From Strongylocentrotus droebachiensis (lineage: Eukaryota > Echinodermata > Echinoidea > Camarodonta > Strongylocentrotidae): a stretch of 64,000 bases of DNA. Made by a program: the position numbers and the translations under genes. Below, piece by piece: positions 43,177 to 58,400 of the stretch (positions are counted from its first letter, which is position 1; every line of letters starts with the position of its first letter). The DNA lies in NCBI GenBank assembly GCA_035222895.1, contig JAVYIG010005298.1:62001-126000 (forward strand), read 5' to 3'. Under the pieces are notes generated by a model that saw nothing but the letters and a program-made list of their open reading frames with translations, ran no database searches and had not been told where the DNA came from.

Positions 43177-46100
43177 TCATCTCATAAATCCAGAGGCGAT
43201 GCTTCCTGGTCCTCGCCGTTGAGAATGACAGATCAGGCAATGAGACTGAGAGCAAAGAAAAGAAAGGAATACATAAATCATTGTTATGTTTATGAATATG
43301 GGTTTCGATTCATACCTTCTTTGTTTTGTGAATTTGGGGGTAATGTCTCTCCCTGGAACATGGGAATGGCGACATGGGTTAAACCACAGTTAACAATTGT
43401 TCTTCCTAAGCTCAATACCAAGTGAGGTGGGGGAAAGAACTTTCACCCATGCAGAGCCTTTGCTGTGAAATGCTCTCCCTCAAGAGATTTGTAATAGCAG
43501 ATCAGTTGAAGTATTCAAGAATAATCTGAAAACGTATCTGTTTAATTCAGCGTATAATTAAAAGTACCCTAATTTGTGTATGTTCTAGCTAACTTCTTTT
43601 CCTTTGTTTATAATGCAGTTGCATTTTTAAAAATGTTTTTTGTTTTTTTTTCACAAGTGCACCTGGTGCATTTGATTTCAAGTGGATTCAGCACCTTACA
43701 AATCTCATCTATTATTATTATTATGAACTCACCATGTTTTGAGAGAGTATACACTCTTCATGGAATGTATGATGACAGTAGAAAACTACTGCTACTGGTG
43801 GTGGCTCTGTAAAGAGAAAAAGGGGGCATCAGGGAGATTACCTTCCATCACACATTATTTTTATTATTTTATTTGGCAATAAAGAAGTACATGAAAAAAA
43901 AAATAATCAGAAAACAGACAATTGAGCAAGAATAGATAAAAGATAATACAACCATTGGAACGCCAGGGAGAGCAAAAGTTAACCTAATATTAAACTATGG
44001 CAAAAGGCTTTTTGTTCCAGTTCCAGTGGTTGTATTAAAACAAAAAGTCCTTTTTACAAAAAACATTGAATATAAGAATTACAACCTTATGTTATCTTAA
44101 AATGAATACAAAACATACTCGAACATACTACAGGATTTGAGAGGCTGTCTTTCATTATCCATTAATCTGTACTGTAATCACCTAGATCAAAATATCTATT
44201 TATCATTGTCATTATCACTTAATTATCTACATTTTAAATGAGAAATTTCATGCCGGGGATAAAACTTGGCTAAAATGCTTACCTGTGTTCTGAAGTGGTT
44301 GGTGACAGCAATCACATGTCTGAACATCTATGGGGAAAAGATACAAGACGGATGAGGGAATATAATAATGATGACCATGTTTGTTTGTTCATTTCTTGTT
44401 TGTATGTTTGTCTTAATTTATGTTTTAGATCTTTTAGCTATATTTTCATAATTTCATTATCATTTTCAGAAATCTCTCAGCTAATGTTACTCAGCTAATG
44501 TTACTTGAAAACTTTCAAAGCAATTATGCTTGGAGGTGTAAAGGAGTGAGAAAAAGCCACTGAGAGATGGCGATATGAAAATGAGAGTGACAGTGAGAGT
44601 GTGATAGAGGGAGAGGGGAGAGAGTGGGCTAGGGACGGAGGAAGGAGGGTAAGGGAGACAGAGAAAAGTGGGAGGGGGAGGGAAGGGGGAGAGGAAGAAG
44701 AGGAGGGAAAGGGGGTGTGGAGGAGGGTAAGAGGAAGAGAGGGGGAGGGGAGGGGTGGAGAGAGGAAGGGGGAGGGGAAAAAGTAGAGAGTAGGGGGAGA
44801 GGGAGACAAAAACATTACATACATGTTTACACTGTGTACACAGTTCAATTATATTTAAAATGATAACAAATAACAAGGATACTGACCACCAATTCTGACC
44901 CCTCTCTTCTGAATTTTGTTGAGCCTCTGCATCAGTGAGAAACAATCGGACACCAGAATCTTCTTGCATCCTTCCCTCAACATGATCTATGTAAAAGAAA
45001 GAAATGTAGAATACATTCAAATGATGATCCGCCTAAGTATATTATTATTTCCTCCTCCTCCTACTCCTTCTCATCCTTGCCTCCTTATTCTCTTTCTCCT
45101 TCTTCCTTCTTCTACTTCTTCTTTGTCATGCATCTTGTTGCAGTGTTTCAGAGGCCATTTATTGTGTCACATAGGAATAAGGCTGAAGAAAAGTGATAAG
45201 GTCTATGCTGCCCTCACCTGTAAGTTGTAGTCATGCAGAATCTTGACAAGAGAGTCCCTTAGACCCGGGATCTTCATTCCTTCCTTGATTCTCTGTAACA
45301 GAGAGGAAGAGAAAAGGAGAGAGAATATATAATGGGAAGTTTGGTAATGTGAATAGGTAATATAACGAAAGAAAAAGAAAACTGCAAGAGGTGAAGGTGA
45401 GGAAGGGGGAAAAAAAGAAGCTATCATGGAGAATGGGCAGAATAATATAGCATTAGAAAGATCATAAGGAAGAATGAACAGTATCAAGAACATAAAATAA
45501 AAAAATGTGAATATGAGAGAATTCGCGTTAAACAACGAGAGATATAGACAGATTAAAAATAGTAAATATGAAATTAGCAAAGGAAATGGTGAAATGAATC
45601 AAAATAAGTTGTCAAAACAAATTACCTATATGAACTTTGCTGTATAATGAAGCAAATCAATTCATAACTTTCTGGCAAAACTTACCTTAATAAGTATAAT
45701 TGGATCAACATGAGTTCCAATATTGTTCAAGAGTCCAGTGATAAAAGCTATTAATGAAAAAAGAGCAAAAACATAAAAAGAATGAAATATGATTTACATA
45801 AAACACAGTTACCCCAAAAATAATAAATCAGGTTCTTTACATATTCATCTTATTGTGAAATACGTGGGAACGTTTCACACAAGTACCTTGACACTATTAG
45901 CAATTTCCTTCAAACTAATGTCCCCTTTGAACACAGCTTATATTATTGTCTGCCTTCTTTCACTGAAATAATTATGCATCTTTATCACAAACAAAATCAA
46001 ATGAAAAAAGTCTGTTCTAAAATTTTGTGACACTGGAATAGAAAAGAAAATAAGTTTTGTGCCTCCAAAGATTTTTGTTACATAAAGGAGAACGGATTAA

Positions 46101-49100
46101 CCCTTACTGTACTGGGCTATTTTGAGCACCCTCTGACTGGGGGGGGGCCTGGGAGGCCCCCCCCTATGATCTCGGCCGTCGATTGTCCGATGAACACGAA
46201 AATTTGCATGATTGTAGATATTTACGTAAGGAACAAGATGGTATAATTAGTTTTTTCCGAATATGCAAATTTTTGTCGTTGGCCTAATTAATTATGCAAA
46301 ATGCGCTAATTTTATGCATTTTACAGAAAACGCGTCAAACTCCACTTTTTGAATTTTGAAACTCATTATTCATATGAAACTTCTTTTCTTACACAAAAAA
46401 GTTATTTTAATGTAATTAATAATGATAATTTATGCAAATTTTGATGCAATTTTTTTTTTTTTTTATGACATGCGCATACTAATTGTTATGTAACGCCTTA
46501 CAGGTATATCCGATTTCGACGAAAATGGTATCAAAATGTGCGTAAGACTTGAGGGAAAAAAGTCATGAAACGACAATTAAAAATTCCAAGCGGTTGCGGC
46601 GCAATCTCTGAAAATGTCGAGGGGGGGGCCTCCCAGGCCCCCCCCCCCAGTACAGTAAGGGTTAAGAGGTCTTCAGTTGGGGATGGGGTAAAGTAAGATT
46701 TAAAGGGATTGGGTAACTTTGTATCAGATTCTGAAACAAAATCCTTTATTTAGCTCATGCTGCAATCATAATTATAAATCTTTAGGTCAGTCAGGAACCC
46801 CATTACTTTTACAAGCTGATCGCCTGTCTGATTATCAAGATATTTATGATTGGAAATCGAAATCAAATTTTGCGTTTTCCTGACGGTTTTCATAACACTA
46901 CAGTCTACTGGGGAAAACAAGTATGGTAAAACTGGTCACTCAAAGGTTTTTACTTTTTTGAGGCACTTCTTGATCATTTTGAAGCGCAATTTTTTTAGGC
47001 ATTCAATATTACACTATATCACAGACACTGACAACACATAGGGCCATGCATCTCAGATGTAACATTGTTAAAAGATGCCTTTAACAAAAAGTTTTACTGC
47101 TACGTGTACAATAAAGATTATGACTAAATGTGTAAGCTAGCTTACGTGGTTTGTCCATGGAGTAATCAATGAGGTCACCCCACAGCTCCACATCATCATG
47201 TTCCTTGGCAAAGATGATTGCTTGTTCAACATCCTTCAACTCCTCCGTGATCAATCTCAGGGCTTGCTTGGTATTCCCCATACGACCTAAACAACAAAAA
47301 TAAATAGCGATATATATTATTGGTTAGTGAATACTGTAAAGCAGATAATTTTGCAAATTTGGTCCATTCAAAAGCTACATTTCTCCAGTAACAAAGAAAG
47401 ATCACTTTCATTTTCCCAAAGTATATACTTTTATGATGGCACCAATTATGAAACCATTGTATAAAACCTACACAATGTACATGTAGTGGGTTTAAGGTCA
47501 TTCTTTGTATATTACTGTGATGTATTGTTGAAGAACTCTCCCGTTCGCTCGTATACATACATTGACTACATTTTCTTGCTGAGAAAGCTTTTTATAATGG
47601 GAGGATGTATAACAACTTGCCATCCCTAAAATATCCAGAGTAAAGGGAAAGTTATGTGTACCTACATGTAGGAGAAAATTTAATTCTTGACATTTCAATG
47701 TGCCATAAATGGAAAAATTGCAAATTTAAATGTCACATTGATTTAGTTATCTAAGGTTTTAAACATTCATGAATCTCTTACCATGCCTCCAAATTTCAAA
47801 GTTTCTAAGGCTGCTTTCTCTGACTATTTAAACTTTCAAACAATTCAACTTATAAGACAGGTTCTGACTCACCAAGCAGAAAGACCATCTCCTTGATGAA
47901 GTTCCTCTGTTCGCATTGCTCCAGGGCCTGCTGTAATGGGTAGAAGTTACTGGTCTTGAGGAACGGAAGAAGGCGTGGTCGGTCAAACTCAGCGTAAAGC
48001 TCAACCTGCATGGCATGGAAATCTTTGCCTTCGTTGGGGTCCTTCTGGAATAACGCGTCTAGGTACTGTAGGGAGAAATGGAGGGATATGGTTTATTATC
48101 AATATCATAGTCATCAATTTTGCCATCATCATCATCATCAGCGTCATCATCATCTTCATCATCAGCATCATTCTCATCCTCATCCTCATCATCTCATCCT
48201 CATCCTTAACCTCCTCATCACCATCATCACCATCATCATCATCATCATCCTCATCCTCATATTCACTATCATCATCATCATCATCCTCATCATCATCCTC
48301 ATCATCCTCATCATCATCATCATCATCATCATCATCAACATCATCATCACCATCGTAACAAATATAAACTATCATCATTTCCATCACCAGCCTCATTACT
48401 TTCCTTTCATCATCATCATTGTCCACATTGTCCACATCATAATCTGAATAAATCTGAATTTTCTTTATTTCTCATCATCTTCATCATCCACATCATCATC
48501 TTCTTCCTCCTCCTTATCATCATCAGCAGCAGCAAAATCATCACCACCATTGGGAAAAACCTTTTTGAACAGTAAGTGTAAGTTTTCATGCCAAACTTAA
48601 AATATGCAAAGTACCTGATACAATAGCTGACGATGGTCTTGCAGTTGTGATACCACTTTCTTGACCTGGGGAGAAAAATGAACAAAATGATAAAGATGGT
48701 AAAAGGGGGAAAGAGAACAGAATGAGATAAAAGTACAATGAAAGAGAAAACCCCTAATAAAAGAGAGAGAGAGGGAGATAGTTTGTGTGTAAATCTAATA
48801 TCATGCTCATTGGTGTTATACAATTTAATAAAAGAATATGCCTTCTCATAAAAAAATTATCATTTAGAATTCTACCCCATGACCATTTTTATCAAATAAA
48901 GATATCCATTCCACATGATGATACTCTAGTAGGCAGTGGGTTATTAAACACAACTGGGTTGAGAGTGACAAACATTCAACAATAAACAATGATGACTCAC
49001 AGCTACTTTGTCTGAGTTTGTGATGAGCATCTCGATGGCTTGAGCAGTATCAAACTTCATCAAAAGAACGATCTTATCCTGGATTGAGTCAAAGAGGTTG

Positions 49101-52100
49101 CGCTTGTGAATCAACTTGAACACGTCCTCGTGCCCTAACCTAGCAGGTCACAGAGAGAATGAAGAAAAGATATATGAATGGAAAGGATTACTATGAAGAC
49201 CTGGGGAGTGTTTCACAAAGACTAAGATTGACTTAAGTTGGACTTGAACTATAGCAGGCCATTTATGCCACTGGTTGCTCTCACCATTGGTCTATTAAGG
49301 GACGTCACAAATCTACAGAATTTACTTTTTTAATAGTTCATTGTTGAAGAAAAAAAGTTACCTACATTGTAAACTGTATTTATGATTAAGACTTGGACTT
49401 ATACTATGGTATGCGATATGTACCCTTAAAAAGTCTTGAACCAGATGTAAAATTAGAGGGAAAAACCATAGAAATTTTTCATTCAATAATGGACTATCAC
49501 AAAATGTAAATTCTCTAGATTTGTGACCACAATTTGTACGTCCCTTGAGAAACCAATGCCAGGAATGGTTAGAGTAACTAGTGGCATGAATGGCCTGCCA
49601 TAGTTAAAGTTTAAATAAAGTCGATCTTAGTCTTTGTGAAACACTTCCCTGGAGTGTTTTTCTTCTGTTTAAGGTTTACCCTTCAAGATTATCATACAGC
49701 AGAGTAGTGCGCATGCAATCATTCTACTGCACAGATATACTCCACCATAAATCAAATTTATATTTGCAAAGAATGATATCGAAAAGAAAAACAAATCATC
49801 TGAATATTAAAATGTATACTCATAATTGTTTTGTACCTATTTGAACCATCCATGTTCTCTTCTTTGACATTGATATTATAAAATCAGGGGTGCTTTGGAA
49901 TACATAAAATCTGTAATCTCAAAATTTAGGGATAATTTGGGGAAGCACATCTGGAGCCTCCTGTAGCCCCCTTGAAACACCAAAAACAAGATTTCTTAAA
50001 ATGAGCCCTCTCAATAAAATGTAAAGAAACTTACTCCAGGTAAATGGCCAGAGCCTTGTCGTAACGTTGATCATAGATGAACAGCTCCCCCAGTGTCTGC
50101 ATCAGAACAGCATTCCTTGGGTCCACAGTGAGTCGCTCCATGACGGCTGAGACCACCGTCATAAGGTCATAGAGGTCATGTGGCCACTCCTTGATTAGTT
50201 TGTTGAAGCCCTGAAGTCACATGAAAAAGGTATGAAAGGGGATTACTTTTTCATAAAGGCAGTGTTATTATATAACCAAAAAATACATTACATTTTGACA
50301 ACTACCGTCCTGCACATGTACAGCTTCACACAAACCAAAGTGTATTCATCTTGTTGTGTTATGTATTAAATGTAATGTAATAAGTTGTTCCAATTTAGTT
50401 ATCTTATTTGGGCTTGAGCAACATTTATTCTAGCATTTATTTAGTTAAGAACATGGGTTAGGGCCGGACTTGCAATTGGGTTTATGGTTACGTTTAAATT
50501 GAGGAACTTGGAACAAGAGTTTGACTGTTAATCAACTGTTGTCTGAACTTTAGATGACAATGACGATGATGATGATAATGATGCACAGCATTTGTATAGC
50601 GCCATATATCTGTTTAAAAAACATTCAAAGGCCCAATCTATTTGCAAATTCTCCTTGAGGATCATTTCATAGTTGGTGATCTGATACTTGCTCTTATGAC
50701 ATTTGTTCAAGCCTTTATTTTATCAAAGCTAAAAAATTAAGGCATCGGATGCCATTTGATTTCAGGTCAGGTTACGTTCAGGGCTACGTGTTGGGCTAGG
50801 ATGTAGTGATGGGTCAGGAATTGAAGGAATTCAACAAGAGTTAGAAATTGGCATTTGTCACCAATGAGTTGATAACAATCACAACTTATTTACCATTGAC
50901 ATCAATGTAAATAAGAGATAGGAGACTGCAAACTTGCAATTGATTGGAGGACTCTTTGTAAGACGCGGCCCTGATCACACAAAGTGCTTTCATACTGACC
51001 TGTAGATCTGTCTGTAAATACTCGTTGAGGATCATCTCATAGATGGCTTTGGACAGTCTCATGTCGCCCTTGGGTATGTACTGACTGATGACCTTCAGTT
51101 TGTGAAGCTTGGCAAACTTGTAAACCTCCTCCTCCCAAAGATCTTTGTTCTTCCCAAGGATCATCGGACACAAGCTGCAAATATCAGAAACAAGTAGAGA
51201 TTTTAGTGAAAAGCTAGTCAGTTTAATCAATGATGCTGGTACACAGGACACCTAACCAGTGTTGCAGTATTGCTTGCCTGCTAGGTGCCTTGTCTGTTCT
51301 AAACATTGGCAATCAAGGCTTTCCATCCACTTCTATCTCGGTTTGTGTGTAATGTGATATGTCACTTCTGTTACCAGTCAGCCCAATGAACTTATCCTTG
51401 TATTTGATGAGCTGTCTCCCCCCCAAAAAAAAATATATATATATATAATAATAATGATAATAATAATAATAAATAAACAAATAAATCTTTTTTTTTTTTT
51501 TTTTTTTTTTTAAAGATGAAGAAATTAAATGAATTTGACACTCTTCTGGGTACTGTTTCATAAAATTTGTTCTTAATAACAAGTGCAAAAATTCTATAAA
51601 ACATTTAGTTCCGGCTCATTAAATGCAATGATTTCAGTAACTTATATCGACTATACTTATTACTGATATCAATTTGTGGTCTGATAGGAGTTATAATCAA
51701 TCAACAGACTGCCATTTATATCTTGTATTTCAGTACCAACCTTGCAGCTTTATCAAACTCCCCTGTGCTGATGAGGTGATTGAGGTAGGTGTGACCTACG
51801 TCCATTGGTCGAATCTTGACCAGGTCCTTGTGGTTCAGACGAGCCTCAGATAGTGCTTCCTGTTAACAGACAATTTTTTTTTTTGAACTTTATGATGAGT
51901 GACTCCTTTAAAATCAACTTCATTTTTTGTGAAAGCTTCTTTCTAGAGGTGGAGATGACATGAGACAAGTTTGAAAGTCTCATAACGAATCATTGACAAA
52001 AATACAAACATGGGAACTAAGCCAAGAACTTGACATATACAGAGAATCAGACTTATGAATCATTTTGCCTACTGAATATTGACCCTAACTCAGAGCCTCC

Positions 52101-52252
52101 TATGATAATGATAATAAGTGTGATAATAAAATGCAACTCCCTCAACATAGTTGTCAATATTGTAGTTAAAAAAAGGATAACATCTTTCATTCAGCCCAAG
52201 ATCTAATACTGATAAACCTTGCAAAAATAGATAATAGATGCTAAATTGGGAT

Positions 52253-52288
<36 letters not shown>

Positions 52289-55200
52289 CAATGAGGATGA
52301 TATGAATGATGACGTTGGTGATGACGGCGATAATGATGATGACACCAATGACGATGATGATGATGATGATTTCTGATGATGATTCATAGCCCATTTCGTT
52401 CACCATCAAAAACGTATGAAAAATGCGAAGATATGACCTCACCTCGTACTTCTCTTGGTTCATCAACCATGTGATGTGATCATCCATGTCACGTTGCCTA
52501 GCAACCACTACATCCTTTGGACTGACGATGTAGAACACTCCTTCATCTGATTCATACTCTGAAATATTCAAAGAAGTCAAGATTTGATGAGATGATATAT
52601 TCTACCTGACTGTCAAGAAAGAAATTATGTGCTTCTAGAAAAGCAACCAAAGCAGACCTGTCATCCTCTGGAGTTCAAAAACTGTATTCTTTAATCTCAA
52701 AAGTTGTATTTTACTGACAAAAGTTGTATTCTTAAAAATAAACATGGACTGTTACGCGGATCAATGCCTCTTACAGTTCCTACATATAGGAAGAATTTTT
52801 TTTATGGATCATTGGTTGAATATGCATAATGTAGTCACGACTGGTGTGTTCGATGAACCAATGAACATCCCCAAATTGCCGATGCGAGATGCTTTATAGG
52901 ACAGAATGGGCATTTTGCCATTGAAAATGGCACACACACACACAAAATACAAACAAAATGTGTCTCAGGTGCCTGTTACAACCACTATGTTGAGCCTTGA
53001 ATATTAAGCAATTGCAATGCTTGTGTGTAAAATAAATTCAAGTTGTTAAGGAAGAGTTCAAAATACTTCTCTAACATACTGAGTTACCACCCCCCCCCCC
53101 CCCGAAAAAAGAAGTCTAAATTAAATTACAAAGTACACTATGAACATGGCGGACAAAATATACAGTTCCTCATGTAGACAAAGGAACATCCCTTCACTGC
53201 TATTATTTAAAAATGTGTAGAACAGGTGAATATGCATGTGACACCTGTTCCACACATTTGTACATAAAAGTAGTGAAGGGATGTTCCTTTGTCTACCTGA
53301 GGAACTGTATATTTTGTCCGCTTTCATTGTCCGTCATATTCATAGTGAAAACATGAGAGTTCAATTCTTACCTAAGTGGTAGTCGTTCGGCCTGTAGGAC
53401 TGGAAACCACGCATTGACAGGGCATCACTGGTAACAAGCGTGTAATCGTCAGGGAAAGGGGTTATGATCTTTAACTGTGGTCGGCGAGCTCCATTGTCTT
53501 CACCCTGTCGTAAAAAACAGAAACAGAAACAATCTCAATTATTGGTTCTCAACGTTTTTCGACCCTACAACCCCATCTTTTGTCTCATTTTGTATTTGAT
53601 AATGACTTAGATATATGTAACTGCAAACAATTCAAGGTGCTGGTAAACAAATATCAACACTTGTCCCTTTCCATTAAATTTGTAATAAAAATTGAATAAA
53701 AATTGAATTTTTACAGATGTTGGTATACAGTAAACTGCTTTTAAATTAACGTATACTGTAAAAGCAGAACAATTTGTGAAATATAATCAGGTTATTTTGT
53801 TTGCTAACAAGCTATTAACATTTTTGACACAACAAACTTGTGTAAATTTCAAATACTTGCAAATTCACAAAAGCTTCATGCATGCAAGAGATTCTGGCAT
53901 TACAGTATTTCATCTGAGTTTACAGTGTACATTGCATCACATGGTATCTCTTCATGGCTATGACACATACAATCACAGAAAGGAGAAAGTTTTGTTCTAC
54001 TTACATCATTCTTTGGTCCACTGGTGACAAAGGCAACAACAACCAGAGCATCACCGAGCGGAGCCAATCCACATACAGTAAAATCAGTGGAAAACATGGA
54101 GGCTGAAATAATAAAATATAAAAGATAATTGTTATAATATGATACATGTGTAGTAACATTACATGGATAGTACATGTACACATAAGTGTCTTATCAAAAT
54201 GGTGGTTCAACACATCACATGTCCGTGATAGCATAACATTACTACCCCTTGCAATCAGTTTGCATTATGTGTTATTTCATTAATAATAAAGCGCCGTCTA
54301 TCTAGATAATTCGATTTCGAGGCGCATTTATTATTACCCCAACTTTAGCCTTGCTGCCGTTTATACAGCGCTCCAGCATTTCAAGGAATTAATTCCTGCC
54401 AGGTACCCATTTACATCACCTAGGTTGAGTGTGGCAAATATAGATTGATGTCTTGCCAAAGGACATTTGTGCCGCGGTGGGACTCAAACCGCGGACCTTG
54501 TGATCGACAGTCCGGCGACGTATCCACTCGACCACGACACCTCTGAATGTGTGGACCCAATAACACAACTCGATGGCAGCGGTGGGATGCAAATCCATGC
54601 CATCGAGATGACTGGTGACTTGGGAATGATATCCATGCTGTAACTTGCCGTTTGGTGGCCCAACATTTGTACTGGTAATATTTCATTGCTCATTTATTCA
54701 TAAAAAATATGGGGTAGGGTTGGAATTAAGTTTTAGGCTAAGGTAATGGTAGGTATAAAGTTTAATCAAGAGTTGAAGTTAATTGGGAATTCGGTTGGTA
54801 TAGAATCTTGGCTGTGAAATATTTGTCTCCTGAGGATGTGTCAAAAAAACACATTTTATTTTCAAATGCACAAACATGATACTGACATCTTTCACAAAAA
54901 ACGTAACCTAAACGCAAATGGAAGATGCATTTAATGTAAATTGCTATGGAGAAGATGATATAATAAGAAAATTATATATATTTTGTTTTTAAATTTGCTT
55001 CAATATATGAGCATGCACCTTCATGTTGACCACACAATTTAAAACTTATCAGCATCTAAATTGTCTTGCTTGATCTTGGCAATATACTCACTTATTTCAA
55101 CATATTTGCTAGGTAAATCCTTGGTGTCTGGGGTTATCCTCTCCTTCACAGAGCAAATCTAAAAGTCAAAATAAAATGATATTCACAAATATTTGATCTG

Positions 55201-55377
55201 GTGGCGTTTGGAAGAGAGTACAAACAGCATTCATCAGAAAATTACACTTGTTATAAATGGGTTACTGTCCATATCTCATATCACATGTGTAAAAGATAGA
55301 ATCAGGGACAGAAAAGGCATCACAAACAGAGAAACATAAATATACAACAACAACAAAAAGAGAGAAAGGTAGAGGGA

Positions 55378-55416
<39 letters not shown>

Positions 55417-58400
55417 TGAAAGAGGAGATAGAGAGACTGAATAAAGAGAGAGAGAGAGAGAATGTGAAAGAGGAGAGAGAGAGACAGAATAAAGAGAGAG
55501 AGAGAGGGGGGGGGGGGGAGAGGAAAGATAAAGAGAGAGGAACAGAAACAGAAACAGAAAGAGATATGCAGACAGATAGAGAGAGAGAGAGAGAGAGAAA
55601 GACAGACATACATAGAGACAGAGACAGAGAGAAAGAGAAAGAAGGAGAAAAGGAGAGGGGAGACATTATTACCTTGATAGTGTTTGCCCATCCAATGAGT
55701 AGAGTATTATCATCCTTCCAACAGAGATTACATCTATAGAGCTCAGGTCTCATTGCCTCGGGGTGATCCCGCTTGATGAATGTGATACGTCGCTTGGACT
55801 GCATGTCGTATACCTTCACTCCCTATCATGAAAATAACACAACATTAAAGGTAATACAAAGTTTTGACACAGGGTCATGAATTTGGTTCAAATGAAAATA
55901 TTGGAAGTATATGCGATCCTACAATATTCAGTGATAGCTGTCGCGGTTGAAAACGAGTCTAAAGTTATGAAATTGTAAATAATAAACTCATTATGTTGTA
56001 TAGCTCCCTCTCAAGGCCAAGACATAAATTAAGCTATAAAACAATGTTTCTTGACAAAAATCGACCGATTAGCTATTCTCGTTTGGAAATTATATATCAC
56101 AACTACATATTCTGAAATTCTCATGGTCGCAGCTACTATTGCACGGCCGTAGGTGCTATTTGAAATTTATCAACATTTACTGGGAGCACCGTTAAATTTT
56201 CATATTTAATTTTTCTCGAAAGCAGAAGTGTTTTAGGGGCTAAATCTTTTATTGCTTATAAAACATCCACAGGGGCATCCAAATATATCAAAATTGTAAA
56301 GATTCACTATCCACCCAATTTTCAAAATTTCCCAAAACTTTGTATTACCTTTAAAAGATTAACCAGTATATACTAAGTTAACCTAATTCATCTGGGTCTT
56401 AAAATGGAGACTAACTTTTATCTAGGCCACGTATGTGCAGTGGCCATGAGAAATTACATTTGGTATGTACTGTTGAAGAACATACTACCCCTATCCCCAT
56501 GTACTGCATCAATAAAAGCCATATGTTTACTGTGCCCAATTATCCGACAGTATCTCCTCTGTGTGGCCTTTACAGACAAGTTGGACAGGAGATCCATCTT
56601 TTGCTTCCAAAACATTTGCACTCAAAGTTAGGTTCAACATAATGTTTAAGGTGAGGTTTAACATTAGGTTTAAAGCTTATCTGTACTAGTTTTTAGGAGG
56701 GATTAGACCACCATGCAAGGTCACTGGACAGGTGGTTATCTCAGTCAACTCAGCTCTCAATTAACATAAGAAAAAGAGGATCATGGGGGACCAATGGTCA
56801 CCGATTAGGCATTGTTTTCTATATAGAGGGAGCAAGTAGCTACAAGTAGGACAGTGTGGCTTTAAGGTAAGGTTTAACATTAAGTTTAAGTTTAGGTTAA
56901 AAGTTAGGATTAAGGTTAGGATTAAGGTAAGGTTTAAGGTCAGGTTTAAGTTGGGTTTAAGTTTAGGTTTAAGTTTAGGTTTAATTTTAAGTCTAAGGTT
57001 AGGTTTACGGTTAGGTTTAAGGTTAGATTTAATGTTAGGTTTAAGTTTAGGTTTAAGGTCAGGTTACAGGTATAAGTTTAGGTTTAAGATTAGGTTTAAG
57101 TTAAGGTTAGGTCTGAGTTAAGGTTTGGGGTTACGTTTCGGACACAGACTATTAAAGACAGCAATCTTCCATGAACTTTACGTACTTGTCTCTCAGATAG
57201 GATTAACAGCCATTGGTCACTCAGATGATTACAAGCATAGATAATGTATTAGCTTTCGCAACAAATGCAGGTGTCTTGATAAATCCAAGAAAGCAAATGG
57301 ATTACATCAGGATTTACAAGGCATCTAAATTCTTGAGTGCTATCCAAATGAGATCTATCTTTAATCCTTTTCACTTTCTGAACCTCAAAAACAGCTGCAA
57401 AGGACGTACTGAAAAAGAGTTGCCAATTATGATTTATTTCAAGCATTGCACTTCTAGTTTCTCCAGCTCACTTTCAACTAACAAAAGTCCCCAAAAAGGA
57501 AAAAACAAAGAATTCAACTTTGATCATTAAATTTTGTATCTAATATGCAATTTTTAATTGGACTTTATACAGCGTAGGTAATGCTTTGGGTGCGAATGCC
57601 TGAATATACTTCACTGGCTCAATGGGTGCAGGATATAACAATAAACAATAAAGGGTATTACAAATTAGGGTGTTACAGAGGTGTTGTGGTCCAGTGGATA
57701 TGTCTCTAGGCTGTTAACCACAAGGTCCTGGGTTCGAATCACTGCCACAACACAAACGTCCTTTGCCAAGACGTTAATCAACATTTGCCACACTCCACCC
57801 AGGTGAGGTAAATGTGTACCTGGTAGGATTATTCCTTAAAATACACTGTGCACTGATAACGGCAGCTGGAGCTATAGTCAATGTAACAATTTACAAAGAT
57901 CTTTGGAAGCGCGTAGGGAATTGAATAATAATGTGTTATGCGCTATACGAGAACGGATTATTATATTATCATAGTACAAAAATAGAGTCTTACCAAGTCA
58001 TTAGCCCATGCTACTAAAGAAGCCCTCCATTTGATACTTCTGATAGGACCCTCACCATGATGGAGAATGGTGGACTTACTACGACCCAAGAATCCTTTCT
58101 CATGAAGCACAAGCTAGAAGGAGAAAATATCAAATGAAACATACTACATGTAAGATTGGGGTGGTTCACAATAGACCATTTTCGTAATGTAACCAAATTT
58201 AATGCCTACGCCTTTGTAAAGTGCCACCATACAAATTATTTCATTAACCTGTTACAAATAATTATATTCCAATAGTCAGAATGCAAATTATATACATTAA
58301 AGGTACTATGTCCAATTTGCAGGCAAAAAAAAAAGGAAAAGGATAAATTCCAACGGCATTTGAAAGACAATACTAATTTAGAATTTCCCTAAAAAGGGGG

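Noticed and set aside
48001..48447. Asp-rich, Ser-rich and His/Ile-rich open frames
   Set aside because: They are three readings of one (ATC)n array in a VPS41 intron, with no start, splice or motif support.
55262..55819. 185-codon minus frame rich in Leu/Ser
   Set aside because: Its first ~50 codons are VPS41 exon 5; after the donor at 55672 it only reads through a (GA)n microsatellite.
57670..57745. tRNA gene suggested by A- and B-box-like sequence
   Set aside because: The sequence does not fold into a full cloverleaf, and it continues into a body shared with two other copies, so it is a SINE head.
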